The position numbers were made by a program, and so were the translations under genes. The notes under the pieces were generated by a model. The model made no database searches. It worked only from the letters and a program-made list of their open reading frames with translations, and was not told the DNA's origin. From contig DAIDMK010000029.1 in assembly GCA_027449025.1 (NCBI GenBank), positions 1 to 34,765 on the forward strand: a stretch of DNA of 34,765 bases. Reading direction: 5' to 3'. This DNA is from Lutibacter sp. (lineage in GTDB: Bacteria; Bacteroidota; Bacteroidia; Flavobacteriales; Flavobacteriaceae). Within the stretch, counting starts at the first letter, position 1. Each line of letters opens with the position of its first letter. Below, one piece after another: positions 8,592 through 16,318 of this stretch.

Positions 8592-8694
8592 ACAAATATT
8601 CTAAATTTTAACATTTATAAAGAATGATTAATGGCAAATTTACCTGCCGATAAGCAGACAGCTTTGTTACCGCTAAAAATTAAAATTTAAACAG
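8588..8694 (+). repeat. Decayed leader element, copy 0 upstream of coaD
   Basis: From the ATG overlapping the ddl stop, 48 nt align without gaps to the intact coaD units (shared AAATTTT, ACAT, AGAATGATTAAT). The last 30 or so nt (from TGTTACCGCTAAAAATTAAA) are also shared. Between them is an extra stretch of about 19 nt including ACCTGCCGATAAGCAGAC. The leader ORF is broken: it stops after seven codons. Confidence 0.7.
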
Positions 8695-8778
8695 ATGAAA
8701 CGAGCATTACAAATTTTGACATGCAAGAGAATGATTAATAGCGAACAGCATCTGTTACCGCTAAAAATTAAAATTTAA
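8695..8778 (+). CDS. Leader peptide ORF 1 upstream of coaD
   Basis: A 27-residue ORF beginning MKRALQILTCKRMINSEQH and ending in TAA, four nt (ACAG) before the next leader ATG. It resembles the yaaA and topB leader ORFs through MKRA-QIL and RMIN, but runs five residues longer. Confidence 0.4.
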   Translation: MKRALQILTCKRMINSEQHLLPLKIKI

Positions 8779-8782
8779 ACAG
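8695..8782 (+). repeat. Leader element, coaD tandem unit 1 (88 bp)
   Basis: This unit is identical at every base to the next one (8783-8870). The first 12 nt of each unit, ATGAAACGAGCA, are also the first 12 nt of coaD. The end of the unit can pair with its own CATCTGTT (8749-8756 with 8778-8785), covering the start of the next leader ORF. Confidence 0.9.
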
Positions 8783-8866
8783 ATGAAACGAGCATTACAA
8801 ATTTTGACATGCAAGAGAATGATTAATAGCGAACAGCATCTGTTACCGCTAAAAATTAAAATTTAA
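8783..8866 (+). CDS. Leader peptide ORF 2 upstream of coaD
   Basis: Identical 27-residue ORF to leader ORF 1. Its TAA lies four nt before the coaD ATG, a spacing that suits termination and re-initiation on coaD. Confidence 0.45.
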   Translation: MKRALQILTCKRMINSEQHLLPLKIKI

Positions 8867-8870
8867 ACAG
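8783..8870 (+). repeat. Leader element, coaD tandem unit 2 (88 bp)
   Basis: Exact duplicate of 8695-8782, ending directly against the coaD ATG. CATCTGTT (8837-8844) and AACAGATG (8866-8873) form an 8-bp inverted repeat that includes the coaD start codon. Confidence 0.9.
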
Positions 8871-9329
8871 ATGAAACGAGCAATTTTCCCAGGATCATTT
8901 GATCCAATTACTTTAGGCCACGTTGATGTAATTAACAGAGCATTGCCTTTATTTGCTGAAATTATTGTTGCTGTTGGCATAAATACCGACAAAACTTACC
9001 TCTTTTCACTTGAGGAACGAGTCAATTTTATCAAAAAGCATTATGCAAATGAACCTAAGGTAAAAGTGGAAACCTATGCCGGTTTGACCATTGATTTTTG
9101 TCAGAAATTGGATATAGATTTTATTTTGAGAGGTTTAAGAAATCCTGCAGATTTTGAATTTGAAAAAGCCATTGCCCAAACAAACAGAAAATTATCAACC
9201 GTTGAAACAGTGTTTTTATTAACCTCGGCCGACACATCATTTATTAGCTCTAGCATTGTGCGCGATGTTTTGCGTAACGGTGGAGATATTTCTGGTTTTG
9301 TACCGGAAAGTGTCCCGAAAAAATTATAA
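8871..9329 (+). CDS. coaD: Phosphopantetheine adenylyltransferase
   Basis: This 152-residue nucleotidyltransferase opens MKRAIFPGSFDPITLGH, where TLGH (14-17) is the family's (H/T)xGH nucleotide-binding motif. The C-terminal ISSSIVRDVLRNGGDISGFVP block is also typical. It transfers AMP from ATP to 4'-phosphopantetheine, the penultimate step of coenzyme A synthesis. The start is fixed by the family N-terminus. It is preceded without a gap by two tandem leader elements, so its translation may depend on leader reading. The next gene starts on the last base of its stop codon. Confidence 0.96.
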   Translation: MKRAIFPGSFDPITLGHVDVINRALPLFAEIIVAVGINTDKTYLFSLEERVNFIKKHYANEPKVKVETYAGLTIDFCQKLDIDFILRGLRNPADFEFEKAIAQTNRKLSTVETVFLLTSADTSFISSSIVRDVLRNGGDISGFVPESVPKKL

Positions 9330-11083
9330 TGATGCACTTAAAAAGAATTCTGTTTTCAGTAATAATCATCTTATTTTCGGGTATAACTTCAGCCCAAAAA
9401 AAACTCAATGATTTCACAACCGTTTTCGAAAAATCAAAAGGTCTAGAAACTTCAACATATCAAGAAACCATTGCATTTTACAAAGATTTGGCCGCCGTTT
9501 ATCCTGAAATTTCTTTAATGGAAATGGGAGAAACTGACAGTGGTTTTCCTTTGCACCTGGTGGTTTTTAATACTTCAAAAGAGTTTGATTTTAGTAAAAT
9601 TCACCTAGACCAAAAGAATATTATTTTAATCAACAATGCCATTCATCCAGGTGAACCTGATGGTGTGGATGCAAGTATGATGTTGTTAAGAGATTTTGTT
9701 CAGGATAAAAACAAGATTAAAAAATTAGAAAATATCGTATTGGCCGTAATTCCGATGTATAATGTTGGTGGCGCTTTAAACAGAAACAGCCATTCCCGTG
9801 CAAACCAAAAAGGTCCGATAGAATACGGCTTTAGAGGAAATGCCCAAAATTATGATCTAAACAGAGATTTTATAAAAACCGATTCAAAAAATGCCAAATC
9901 ATTTGCTGAAATTTTTCATTTGGTGCAACCCGATGTTTTTATAGACAATCACGTGAGCAATGGCGCTGATTATCAATACGGTATTACCCATTTATTTACA
10001 CAACACAATAACTTGGGAAATGATCTTGGTGATTTTATTGAAAATGAAATGAGACCCAACATCGAAGCATCATTGTTGAAAAAAGACATTATCATTACGC
10101 CCTATGTGAATGTTTGGGGAACTACACCAGAAGCCGGTTTTAGTCAGTTTTTCGACAGTCCGAGATATTCAACTGGTTACACAACTTTGTTCAACACTTT
10201 GGGGATGATGGTAGAAACACATATGCTGAAACCCTACAAACAACGTGTTTCAGAAACCTACAGTTTACTGGTATCGGTAATCGATTTCACGATAAAAAAT
10301 GGTGCTAAAATTAAAGAACTTCGCAGCAATGCCGTTTCAAAAATTTTGGCAAAAGAAACCTACCCTCTTTTGTTTGAACTTGATAAAAACACCTATTCAA
10401 CCTTACAGTTTAAAGGCTACGAAGGAAGTTATATCGACAGTAAAGTCACCAATGGTAAGCGTTTGTATTACGACCGGACAAAACCCTATACAAAACCTGT
10501 AAAATATTTCAACAATTATATTCCTTCAAAAGAAATCCAACTTCCTAAAGCCTATATTTTAAAACAAGGCTGGTGGAAAGTTTTGGAACGATTGAAAGAT
10601 AACAATATTGAATACCTTGTTTTCAAAAACGACACTACCATAATTGCTGAAGAACAACATATTAAAGATTATAAAACAAGCCCTAGACCTTTTGAAGGGC
10701 ATTATATGCATTCAAAAACCGAAGTTTCTTCAACAACAAAAAAAGTGTTATTCAGTAAAGGAGCCGTTTATATTCCAACCCAGCAAAATGGTGTGCGCTA
10801 TATTGTGGAAACTTTAGAAGCCGAAGCAACCGATTCCTTCTTTAACTGGAATTTTTTTGATACCATTTTGGAGCAAAAAGAACACTTTTCATCCTATGTT
10901 TTTGAAGATATTGCAGAAAAATTATTACTAGAGAATCCGACCTTGAGAGATTTGCTGCGTCAGAAAATGACAACAGACCAAGATTTTGCTGAAAGTCCAG
11001 AAGCACAATTGGATTTTGTGTACAAAAATTCTCCTTACTATGAAACTGCACACTTAAAATTGCCTGTTTATAAAGTGTTTTAA
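9329..11083 (+). CDS. Secreted M14 family zinc carboxypeptidase
   Basis: This 584-residue protein has an N-terminal signal peptide (hydrophobic to about residue 22, ending ITSAQ). The catalytic domain has the HxxE zinc motif in IHPGEPDG (His106, Glu109), the third ligand in DNHVSNGAD (His208), and a likely catalytic glutamate in MMVETHM (Glu296). The remaining 280 residues have no motif I can name. It should cleave C-terminal residues from peptides outside the cytoplasm. The start overlaps the coaD stop (TAATG); a second ATG follows immediately at 9332. Its end overlaps the convergent GNAT gene by 4 nt. Confidence 0.88.
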   Translation: MMHLKRILFSVIIILFSGITSAQKKLNDFTTVFEKSKGLETSTYQETIAFYKDLAAVYPEISLMEMGETDSGFPLHLVVFNTSKEFDFSKIHLDQKNIILINNAIHPGEPDGVDASMMLLRDFVQDKNKIKKLENIVLAVIPMYNVGGALNRNSHSRANQKGPIEYGFRGNAQNYDLNRDFIKTDSKNAKSFAEIFHLVQPDVFIDNHVSNGADYQYGITHLFTQHNNLGNDLGDFIENEMRPNIEASLLKKDIIITPYVNVWGTTPEAGFSQFFDSPRYSTGYTTLFNTLGMMVETHMLKPYKQRVSETYSLLVSVIDFTIKNGAKIKELRSNAVSKILAKETYPLLFELDKNTYSTLQFKGYEGSYIDSKVTNGKRLYYDRTKPYTKPVKYFNNYIPSKEIQLPKAYILKQGWWKVLERLKDNNIEYLVFKNDTTIIAEEQHIKDYKTSPRPFEGHYMHSKTEVSSTTKKVLFSKGAVYIPTQQNGVRYIVETLEAEATDSFFNWNFFDTILEQKEHFSSYVFEDIAEKLLLENPTLRDLLRQKMTTDQDFAESPEAQLDFVYKNSPYYETAHLKLPVYKVF

Positions 11084-11577
11084 ATACTATTCTTGTGAAT
11101 TAACAATTCCCAATAGCCAACATCAATCCATTTTTTAAACTTATAGCCCACTTCTTTAAATTGGGCTATTTTTTCAAAACCAAATTTTTCATGCAAAGCA
11201 ACACTTGCTTCATTAGGAAGGGAAATGCCGCCAATTATGGCGTGAAAACCCAATTCTGTTAGTTGTATAAGCAATTCTTTGTAAAGCAGAGAACCAATGC
11301 CACTTTTTATTGCCTCATTTTTAAGATAAACAGTGCTTTCAGCCGTATATTTATAAGCCGATCTTGGTTTCCAAACACTCGCATAAGCGTAGCCTAAAAT
11401 CTCATTGTTTTTTTCAAAAACAAGCCAAGGAAATTTTAAATAGACAGCTTCAATTCTTCCACACATTTCTTCGGCGCTTACAGGATATTCCTCAAAAGTG
11501 ACGCAAGAATTAAGAATATAATAATTGTATATCTCAGCTATTTTCTGGGCATCTTCTAATTTAACTTTTCTAATCAT
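11080..11577 (-). CDS. GNAT N-acetyltransferase, phosphinothricin/methionine-sulfone type
   Basis: This 165-residue GNAT protein resembles the Pat/MnaT (YncA) group: IYNYYILNSCVTFEE near the N-terminus, GYAYASVWKPRSAYKYTAESTVY in the middle, and the acetyl-CoA pyrophosphate loop KSGIGSLLYKEL. These enzymes acetylate methionine sulfone, sulfoximine and phosphinothricin-like amino acids; the natural substrate here is unknown. It is cytosolic. Its 3' end overlaps the convergent M14 gene by 4 nt. Confidence 0.85.
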   Translation of the reverse strand: MIRKVKLEDAQKIAEIYNYYILNSCVTFEEYPVSAEEMCGRIEAVYLKFPWLVFEKNNEILGYAYASVWKPRSAYKYTAESTVYLKNEAIKSGIGSLLYKELLIQLTELGFHAIIGGISLPNEASVALHEKFGFEKIAQFKEVGYKFKKWIDVGYWELLIHKNSI

Positions 11578-11611
11578 CTACGGCAAATGGTTCGTGTTCA
11601 TCTTCTTCAGA

Positions 11612-12091
11612 TTACTCAGGCCAATCAATGGTGTCATCATCAATAAAAAAAGGTGTCCATTGAATTTCATCTAAAACCCCATCATTAATCCAAAAATTAA
11701 TTGATTTTTCTTCAATTTCAATCACTTTTTGGTCTTCAATATCGTCCTCAGAACAAACTTCCAGGCTCCATTCTCCCAGATCCATTTCGTCCAACTCTGT
11801 CATCAAGCCTTCTTGAAACAAACCAATCAAACTTTTTCCTTCCAATTCATAAAAATCATCATTTACAGAAATCATTATCAATCTCCAGTCTTCTTCTTCA
11901 TCAAAACTTAGCGATAACAATAAGTCGTCATATTGCCAAGATTCCGTCAAATCCTTTTTAGAATCCGAATGCGAATATTTATCGATAAATGAAGGCTTTC
12001 CAAGCATTAATTCCACTTCTTTTCTGGTCATTCCAAATTTTAGGTTGCCCAATCCGTAACCAAGTTTTATTTCTTTGAGTGCTTTTTTCAT
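11612..12091 (-). CDS. Hypothetical acidic protein with BamE/SmpA-like N-terminal motif
   Basis: I do not recognise this 159-residue protein as a named family. Its N-terminus, LGNLKFGMTRKEVELMLGKP (about 15-34), resembles the SmpA/BamE-type motif in which a short loop precedes a helix and LGxP, but there is no lipobox. The rest is rich in Asp, Glu and Trp and is predicted to be soluble. A -7 box lies 26 nt upstream. The gene ends 34 nt before the GNAT start and may be co-transcribed with it. Confidence 0.7.
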   Translation of the reverse strand: MKKALKEIKLGYGLGNLKFGMTRKEVELMLGKPSFIDKYSHSDSKKDLTESWQYDDLLLSLSFDEEEDWRLIMISVNDDFYELEGKSLIGLFQEGLMTELDEMDLGEWSLEVCSEDDIEDQKVIEIEEKSINFWINDGVLDEIQWTPFFIDDDTIDWPE

Positions 12092-12117
12092 AATTTTATA
12101 CGATTTAAAAATACTAA

Positions 12118-12125
12118 CAAATCTA
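12118..12125 (-). promoter_or_regulatory. -7 promoter box for the 12.1 kb gene
   Basis: TAGATTTG on the minus strand matches TAnnTTTG, 26 nt before the start codon. Confidence 0.45.
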
Positions 12126-12210
12126 ATGGATTATTTTTTTATTTACTGGTAAAATTTGACTTCTATACCATTAAATAATTTATATATCAAATTTCGAAAA
12201 AAATATGCGA

Positions 12211-12840
12211 TTAATTTATTTTTTTGCATATCATTAGAAACAAGGGATATTTTCTAACTTTTCCATCAAACTCTTTTTCAATATCAAAAGGCGTTTCATT
12301 GTACACAACTTTAAATCCATGATTGGATAAAACAGCACTTAGTTTTTCCCTGTCAAATCCATTATGACCATCAAAACCAGGTACATTGGTATGAAAAGAA
12401 CCGTCTTCCTTCACCAAATCAGCAACACACAAATAACCACCAGTTTTCAGCATCGTATGGAATATTGGTAAAATCTTATCAATTTCAAGTATGTGATGAA
12501 GTGTCATCAAGGTATAAATCACATCAAATTCATTGCTATTAATAACAGCATTCTCCTCTAATAAATCTATAAGAACCGGTTTAAAATTGTTGATATTTTC
12601 ATTGGCTATTTTTTCCTGCAAAACTTTTATCATCCCGTCTGAAGTATCGGCGAGTGTTATTGTTTTGAAAAAATCCTTTAGCTGATAGCTCAATAGTCCT
12701 GTTCCACAGCCAAACTCAAAAGCATTCATCGTTTTATCCGGCTGAATAAAACCCGTAATTTCTTTTGCAATGGTAATGGCTCTTTCTCTCTTTTTTGGGT
12801 CATTGTCCCATTCTTTGGCTTGTATGTTGAAATGCGTCAT
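12211..12840 (-). CDS. Class I SAM-dependent methyltransferase
   Basis: This 209-residue Rossmann-fold methyltransferase has motif I FEFGCGTGLL (41-50), an acidic residue after strand 2 (TLADTS) and FDVIYTLMTLHHI as the motif IV/post region. This is the general UbiE/type-11 pattern. The substrate cannot be read from the sequence. It stands alone, with a 119-nt gap to the next gene and a -7 box 39 nt upstream of its start. Confidence 0.85.
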   Translation of the reverse strand: MTHFNIQAKEWDNDPKKRERAITIAKEITGFIQPDKTMNAFEFGCGTGLLSYQLKDFFKTITLADTSDGMIKVLQEKIANENINNFKPVLIDLLEENAVINSNEFDVIYTLMTLHHILEIDKILPIFHTMLKTGGYLCVADLVKEDGSFHTNVPGFDGHNGFDREKLSAVLSNHGFKVVYNETPFDIEKEFDGKVRKYPLFLMICKKIN

Positions 12841-12879
12841 TGTTTATTTAATTTTCTTAAATGCTTCTAAATATCTCAA

Positions 12880-12887
12880 CAAATATA
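12880..12887 (-). promoter_or_regulatory. -7 promoter box for methyltransferase
   Basis: TATATTTG on the minus strand matches TAnnTTTG, 39 nt before the start. A TTG on the minus strand (12912-12914) lies 24 nt upstream of it, slightly long for a -33 element. Confidence 0.4.
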
Positions 12888-13072
12888 ACAGTTAATCATT
12901 GGTGTTTTAGCCAAAATGATGATAAATGATTGGTAACATAAATTACATTTTATCATTTAAGAAGTTAATCTCCAATCAAACCTAACCTTGAAAAAGTTTC
13001 AAAATCAATCTACTTATTAAGGCCACAATTACGATGAAAATTAGTATTTTGCGGCTTTAAAAAAATTCAAAA

Positions 13073-13141
13073 ATGAAACGAGCTTGGCAAATTTTGATAC
13101 ACAGCAGAATGATTAATGGCGAACTGCATCTGTACCAATAA
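13073..13141 (+). CDS. Leader peptide ORF upstream of topB
   Basis: A 22-residue ORF beginning MKRAWQILIHSRMINGELH. It keeps the frame, length and stop position of the yaaA leader ORF. Its last codons lie on the CATCTGT arm, so a ribosome reading it would open the hairpin over the topB start. Confidence 0.5.
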   Translation: MKRAWQILIHSRMINGELHLYQ

Positions 13142-13159
13142 AATATAAAATATAAACAG
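13073..13159 (+). repeat. Leader element, topB copy (87 bp)
   Basis: This unit ends directly against the topB ATG and matches the yaaA copy at 80 of 87 positions. CATCTGT (13127-13133) and ACAGATG (13156-13162) form a 7-bp inverted repeat that includes the topB start codon. A leader ORF ends 18 nt before topB, exactly as in the yaaA copy. Confidence 0.88.
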
Positions 13160-15475
13160 ATGAAAGTATGTATTGCCGAAAAACCAAGTGTTGCGCGTGA
13201 AATTGCTGCTGTTTTAGGTGCAAACACCAAACACGACGGTTATTTTGAAGGGAATGGATACGCAGTTACTTTCACTTTCGGACATTTATGTACCTTATTT
13301 GAACCCAATGATTACAAATCGCATTGGAAAAGCTGGGATTTAAACAATTTACCCATGCTTCCGGAAAAGTTTGAAACCAAAGTGGTGGACAATATTGGCA
13401 TCAAAAAACAATTCAACATTGTAAAAGGTCTGTTCGACAAAGCAACTTTAATTATCAATTGCGGGGATGCCGGACAAGAAGGAGAGTTGATTCAGCGCTG
13501 GGTAATTCAACAGGCAAACTACAAAGGAGAAGTAAAACGCTTGTGGATTTCCTCATTAACTACGGAAGCCATCAAAGAAGGTTTTGAAAATTTAAAACCT
13601 TCAGAAAACTACGACAATTTATATTATGCAGGCTATTCAAGAGCTATTGGCGATTGGCTATTGGGAATGAATGCCACAAGATTATACACCTTAAAACACG
13701 GCGGAAATAAACAGGTTTTATCCGTTGGCAGAGTACAAACACCCACTTTGGCGATGGTGGTCAATCGATTTAAGGAAATAGAAAATTTTGTACCACAGCC
13801 TTATTGGGAATTGCAAACACTTTATCGTGAAACGCTTTTTAATTGTGAAGAAGGGCGCTTTCAAAAAAAGGAAGATGGCGAATTGCTCGCCAATAAAGTA
13901 AAAGAAAGCGATTTTGAAATTGTTTCCGTCACCAAGAAAAAAGGGAAAGAAAATGCGCCAAAATTATTTGATTTAACCGGATTGCAGGTTTATTGCAACA
14001 ATAAATTTGATTTTTCTGCTGATGAAACCCTTAAAATTGTTCAAAAATTATACGAACAAAAAGTGGTTACTTATCCAAGAGTCGATACCACATTTTTGCC
14101 TGATGATGTGTATCCGAAAGTGCCGGAAATTTTAAAAAACCTGACCGCTTACCAAACATTGACTTCGCCTTTATTAGGAAAAAAAATAAAAAAATCATCG
14201 TTGGTTTTTAACAGCAAAAAGGTTACTGATCATCACGCCATCATTCCAACCGGCGTTCAAATTAATTTGCCTTATAATCAACAACAGGTTTACGATATTA
14301 TAACCAAACGATTTATAGCTGTTTTTTATGATGATTGTACCGTTTCTAACACGGCAATTATTGGCGTAGCGGCTGATGTTACTTTTAAAACAACCGGAAA
14401 AGAAATTCTTGAAAAAGGATGGCGGGTTGTATTCGCCACTTCGGCTCCGCTTAGTGCAAGTGCAGAAAAACTGGAAACTGGAATCCTGCCAAATTTCATA
14501 AAAGGAGAAAAAGGGCCACATGAACCTTCCTTTTTGGAGAAAGCCACAAAACCGCCCAACTTATTTTCTGAAGCCACTTTGCTTCGGGCAATGGAAACTG
14601 CAGGGAAACAAATTGATGACGATGAATTGCGAGAATTGATGAAAGAAAACGGGATTGGCCGACCATCAACCCGCGCAAATATTATTGAAACACTTTTTAG
14701 AAGAAAATATATTATCCGAAATAAGAAGCAAATTTTACCCACGCAAACTGGCATTCAATTAATCGATATTATCCAAAGTGAACTGTTAAAATCGGCAGAA
14801 TTGACCGGACAATGGGAAAAACAGCTTAAAGAAATTGAAAAAGGAACTTACAATGCCGGGACTTTCATAAAAAATATGAAAAAGATGGTTGACCATTTGG
14901 TTTATGAGGTTCGTTCCGAAAAAATAACGGCAAATATTTACCATCATGAAGTTGCCAAACAGGTTCCTAAAAAAAGTACAGCAATTTCCACTGGAATTTC
15001 ATCAGAGAAATGTCCGAAATGTAAAAAAGGAACTATTCTCAAAGGAAAAACTGCTTATGGCTGCAGTGAATATACGAACGGCTGTGATTTCAGATTGCCT
15101 TTTAGTTTTCTCGATAAAAAAATATCGGAAAATCAATATATCCGCTTGCTACAAAAAAAATGCACCGTCAATTTAAAAGGTTTTAAAACAGAAGTTGGAG
15201 AAACGGAAGGTTTAATCCGTTTTAACGAACAATTTAATTTGGTGCTGGAAGAAAAGAAAACTTCAAAAAAAACTACTTTAAGCGAAGTTCCTGATAAAAT
15301 TGTTTGTCCGAAATGCCATAAAGGAACTGTGCTGAAAGGAAAAACAGCTTACGGGTGTAGTAATTATAAAAATGGCTGCGATTTTCTATTCAGTTTTGAT
15401 GACATCAGAAAAAAAGCAGCGGGGCAACCACTTTCCGCAACATTGGTTTACGCTATTTTAAATGGAAAATCCTAA
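13160..15475 (+). CDS. topB: DNA topoisomerase III (type IA)
   Basis: This 771-residue type IA topoisomerase begins with the Toprim motif CIAEKPSVAREIA (Glu7). The second Toprim motif is CGDAGQEGELI (Asp103, Glu107), with Gly105 where E. coli enzymes have a second Asp. The active-site tyrosine is in VVTYPRVDT (Tyr305), followed by IGRPSTRANII. Two C-terminal four-cysteine zinc-finger-like modules start at Cys618 and Cys716, 98 residues apart. It passes single DNA strands to decatenate recombination and replication intermediates. Translation is probably coupled to the leader ORF upstream. The next gene overlaps its end by 14 nt. Confidence 0.95.
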   Translation: MKVCIAEKPSVAREIAAVLGANTKHDGYFEGNGYAVTFTFGHLCTLFEPNDYKSHWKSWDLNNLPMLPEKFETKVVDNIGIKKQFNIVKGLFDKATLIINCGDAGQEGELIQRWVIQQANYKGEVKRLWISSLTTEAIKEGFENLKPSENYDNLYYAGYSRAIGDWLLGMNATRLYTLKHGGNKQVLSVGRVQTPTLAMVVNRFKEIENFVPQPYWELQTLYRETLFNCEEGRFQKKEDGELLANKVKESDFEIVSVTKKKGKENAPKLFDLTGLQVYCNNKFDFSADETLKIVQKLYEQKVVTYPRVDTTFLPDDVYPKVPEILKNLTAYQTLTSPLLGKKIKKSSLVFNSKKVTDHHAIIPTGVQINLPYNQQQVYDIITKRFIAVFYDDCTVSNTAIIGVAADVTFKTTGKEILEKGWRVVFATSAPLSASAEKLETGILPNFIKGEKGPHEPSFLEKATKPPNLFSEATLLRAMETAGKQIDDDELRELMKENGIGRPSTRANIIETLFRRKYIIRNKKQILPTQTGIQLIDIIQSELLKSAELTGQWEKQLKEIEKGTYNAGTFIKNMKKMVDHLVYEVRSEKITANIYHHEVAKQVPKKSTAISTGISSEKCPKCKKGTILKGKTAYGCSEYTNGCDFRLPFSFLDKKISENQYIRLLQKKCTVNLKGFKTEVGETEGLIRFNEQFNLVLEEKKTSKKTTLSEVPDKIVCPKCHKGTVLKGKTAYGCSNYKNGCDFLFSFDDIRKKAAGQPLSATLVYAILNGKS

Positions 15476-16064
15476 CGAAAATCAGCATCATCGGCATTTT
15501 ATAATTTACAAGCCTTATGGTTACTTGAGTCAGTTTGCGAATAATGACATTAGCAAACACAAGAAGAAATTATTGGGTGAATTTTATCCTTTTCCTGAAA
15601 AAATAATGGCCATCGGCAGGTTGGATGAAAAATCGGAAGGGCTTTTGTTGCTTACCACAGATGGAAATATGAGCGAATTGGTGAGAAGCAGCAAGGTAGA
15701 AAAAGAATATTTTGCTGAAGTTGACGGCGACATTACTTCAGAAGCCATTGAAACCCTAAAAAATGGCGTAGAAATTGGTTTTGGCGGCATAAAATACATT
15801 ACACAAGCTTGCCATGTTTTTAAATTAAACCAAATTCCTAAGTTACCCAAAAGAGGAAAAAAGATAAGAGATGAACGTCACGGCCCAACAAATTGGATTT
15901 CCATTACTTTAACAGAAGGAAAATTTAGACAAGTTCGCAAAATGACTGCTGCAGTGGGTTTTCCTACCTTGCGATTGGTTCGTGTTCGCGTTGGAAATAT
16001 TCATATAAACGATATGCAGGCAGGAGATATAATAGAAATTACCAACTTTCTTTTAAGCATATGA
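15462..16064 (+). CDS. RluE-like rRNA pseudouridine synthase
   Basis: This 200-residue RsuA-family enzyme has the catalytic motif GRLDEKSEGLLLLTTDG (Asp55) and the family's GKFRQVRKM block near 153-162. It lacks the N-terminal S4 domain, which matches RluE rather than RsuA, RluB or RluF. RluE modifies a single uridine in 23S rRNA in E. coli; the exact position here is not proven. It overlaps topB by 14 nt, so the two are co-transcribed and probably translationally coupled. Confidence 0.88.
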   Translation: MENPNENQHHRHFIIYKPYGYLSQFANNDISKHKKKLLGEFYPFPEKIMAIGRLDEKSEGLLLLTTDGNMSELVRSSKVEKEYFAEVDGDITSEAIETLKNGVEIGFGGIKYITQACHVFKLNQIPKLPKRGKKIRDERHGPTNWISITLTEGKFRQVRKMTAAVGFPTLRLVRVRVGNIHINDMQAGDIIEITNFLLSI

Positions 16065-16115
16065 CAAGTAGCAAAATAGACAATCTTACAAAGGCTTAAA
16101 TCCTGCTAAGGAATT

Positions 16116-16268
16116 TTAGATTCTAAACTTAGCACAATCTACAACCTTGTGTAATTGATGGATGAGTTTAGCTCCTATTTTAATATCCTGCCTATTAGTT
16201 AATTTAACATTTTCTATTTCTGAATAAGCATTATCGCCTATGATTGCGTCAAACTGATCTTTTGACAA
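16116..16268 (-). pseudogene. Remnant of an unidentified gene
   Basis: The minus strand is open for about 50 codons to a TAA (16116-16118) and reads like real protein (LSKDQFDAIIGDNAYSEI, then further on IKIGAKLIHQLHKVVDCAKF). There is no ATG and a stop lies just upstream (16275-16277), so it looks like the 3' end of a decayed gene. TTG at 16266-16268 could be a start if it is a small intact gene. I cannot name the family. Confidence 0.35.
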
Positions 16269-16318
16269 TGTGATTTATATAAGGATCTTCAATAATACCT
16301 ATTAGGCTTTATAACACA

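Noticed and set aside
8695-8870. Tandem 88-bp repeats considered as a CRISPR array
   Set aside because: The units are contiguous with no variable spacers and reach into the start codon of coaD.
13463-13492. topB Toprim motif with Gly in place of the second Asp as a sign of inactivity
   Set aside because: I recall the GDAGQEGE form as usual in Bacteroidota topoisomerase III, and Tyr305 and the other motifs are intact.
14195-14754. Minus-strand open frames inside topB
   Set aside because: They overlap conserved topoisomerase motifs and have no family match.
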